Shown piece by piece: positions 5,926-6,780 of a stretch of 6,780 nt of DNA. The stretch spans positions 1 to 6,780 of the forward strand of contig JAZQUR010000112.1 in the NCBI GenBank assembly GCA_045631425.1, written 5' to 3'. A program made the position numbers and the translations under genes. The stretch is from Treponema_I sp045631425. GTDB lineage: Bacteria > Spirochaetota > Spirochaetia > Treponematales > Treponemataceae. The notes below the pieces were generated by a model. That model was given only the letters and a program-made list of their open reading frames with translations, had not been told where the DNA came from and did not search any database. The first letter of the stretch is position 1. Each line of letters opens with the position of its first letter.

Positions 5926-6725
5926 ATTTGTATGCAATTCAAAATTGAAACAAAAATTAGCAAAAACCAAAGCATGTAAAAGATAGAAAGTTTTTTGTCT
6001 TTTACAGCTTCAAGTTTTGAAATTGTTGGATTATCATATACATATAAAATCTTTTGAGTTTCAGAAAGTTGGGTTTCTCTTTTTTTCATAATTCGCTCAC
6101 TTTCGCCAGAAACTCCATTGTAAACAGTTCCATTCACAACAAACTCGTATTCATAGGTAATGAATTTAACAATACTGTATTGAACTTTAGTAATTCTTGT
6201 AATTTTGCCTTCTGTGTAAGCTGTGGCAGCAGTATTTTTTAATAATCGAGATTTTTTTGTATAAATCTGACCAATAATAAAAAGTGCTACAATAAGAAAA
6301 AGACTTCCAAAAATTGTTTGACTGTCTTTGGAAGATAAAAATACTAACCATTTAGCTGAATCCAAAAATAAAAAAATTAAAAGTATTGCAACATAAAACA
6401 ATGTTACGAGTAAATTTCCAAAAATATATGATTTTATCTTTTCTGATTTGTATTCTGTATATTTTTTTGATTTTTTAATTAAAACTGTTGCAATAATTAT
6501 ATTTAGTAGAATGGCAATAAAAAATACTGGTAAAATGAAACGAAACATAAAATATAAAAGCAAAGAAACCAAAAATCCTTTTATAAAAAAAGAGTTCTTT
6601 GACCATTTTATAGAATCGCCACTTTGGGGTTTTCCTAAAAATTTAATAATGTAATCTTTATTAGTAAGTAATAAAACAATAATTCCTACAATCAAAATAA
6701 AAAATATATAAAAACTTCCAACCAT
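5919..6725 (-). CDS. Multi-pass membrane protein with a DUF3592-like segment
   Basis: The product has 268 residues. Hydrophobic segments lie at about 4 to 20, 48 to 62, 64 to 82, 102 to 121, 138 to 155 and 248 to 267, with Lys-rich loops between, so it is an integral cytoplasmic-membrane protein. The soluble part, residues about 166 to 242, runs 'AYTEGKITRITKVQ', then 'YEYEFVVNGTVYNGVSG', then 'KILYVYDNPTISKLEA'. This order (variable strand, 'Y.Y.V.G..Y.G', then 'V.Y.P.NP') is typical of DUF3592-type domains, whose function is unknown. ATG 6725 has an AAGGAAAG stretch upstream (about 6735 to 6742) at rather wide spacing, so a slightly different start cannot be excluded, although Met1 fits directly before the first membrane segment. 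There is no clear terminator after the stop, only about 80 bases containing the next gene's promoter, so some read-through is likely. No promoter is convincing in the last 55 bases of the window. Confidence 0.78.
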   Translation of the reverse strand: MVGSFYIFFILIVGIIVLLLTNKDYIIKFLGKPQSGDSIKWSKNSFFIKGFLVSLLLYFMFRFILPVFFIAILLNIIIATVLIKKSKKYTEYKSEKIKSYIFGNLLVTLFYVAILLIFLFLDSAKWLVFLSSKDSQTIFGSLFLIVALFIIGQIYTKKSRLLKNTAATAYTEGKITRITKVQYSIVKFITYEYEFVVNGTVYNGVSGESERIMKKRETQLSETQKILYVYDNPTISKLEAVKDKKLSIFYMLWFLLIFVSILNCIQIL

Positions 6726-6780
6726 AATTACAAACTTTCCTTTTTTGAATATATTTATTTGTATTGCAAAAAAAACAAAA

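Overview
The window is AT-rich bacterial DNA that most resembles a host-associated spirochaete of the genus Treponema. The main reasons are a truncated gene that looks like the tail of the large polymorphic-toxin proteins of treponemes, a fused DAHP synthase/prephenate dehydratase that I associate with this group, and the codon style. The assignment rests on recognition and was not tested by any search.

The left part (1 to about 1550) is a decayed accessory region. A gene open at the left edge ends in a bacterial SH3 (SH3b) domain. Its last bases overlap a 169-codon fragment of a polymorphic-toxin-like protein, which stops abruptly at 'HEAHC' where I would expect the protein to continue. Next come a 9-bp perfect inverted repeat and a small ORF with a strong Shine-Dalgarno sequence that is broken by a one-base frameshift and a stop codon. 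This looks like a trimmed toxin/immunity locus.

The middle part (about 1480 to 4355) is housekeeping. A recognisable promoter and ribosome binding site lead into a 646-residue fusion of type I-beta DAHP synthase and prephenate dehydratase with a C-terminal ACT domain, so the first step of the shikimate pathway and a phenylalanine-branch step sit in one chain. Twenty-two bases later a DUF554 membrane protein follows, probably in the same transcript. A strong hairpin terminator, built to work on both strands, closes the operon.

The right part (about 4360 to 6780) reads on the minus strand. Next to the terminator is a GC-richer block of about 118 bases, full of complementary segments, that could fold as a three-way junction. 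I see it as a candidate dispersed repeat or structured RNA. Next is an exported protein whose last 120 residues are six tyrosine- and acid-rich repeats, each carrying a CxxC motif, with its own promoter. At the right edge is a multi-pass membrane protein with a DUF3592-like soluble segment. The two minus-strand genes converge on the aromatic operon, with the terminator between them.
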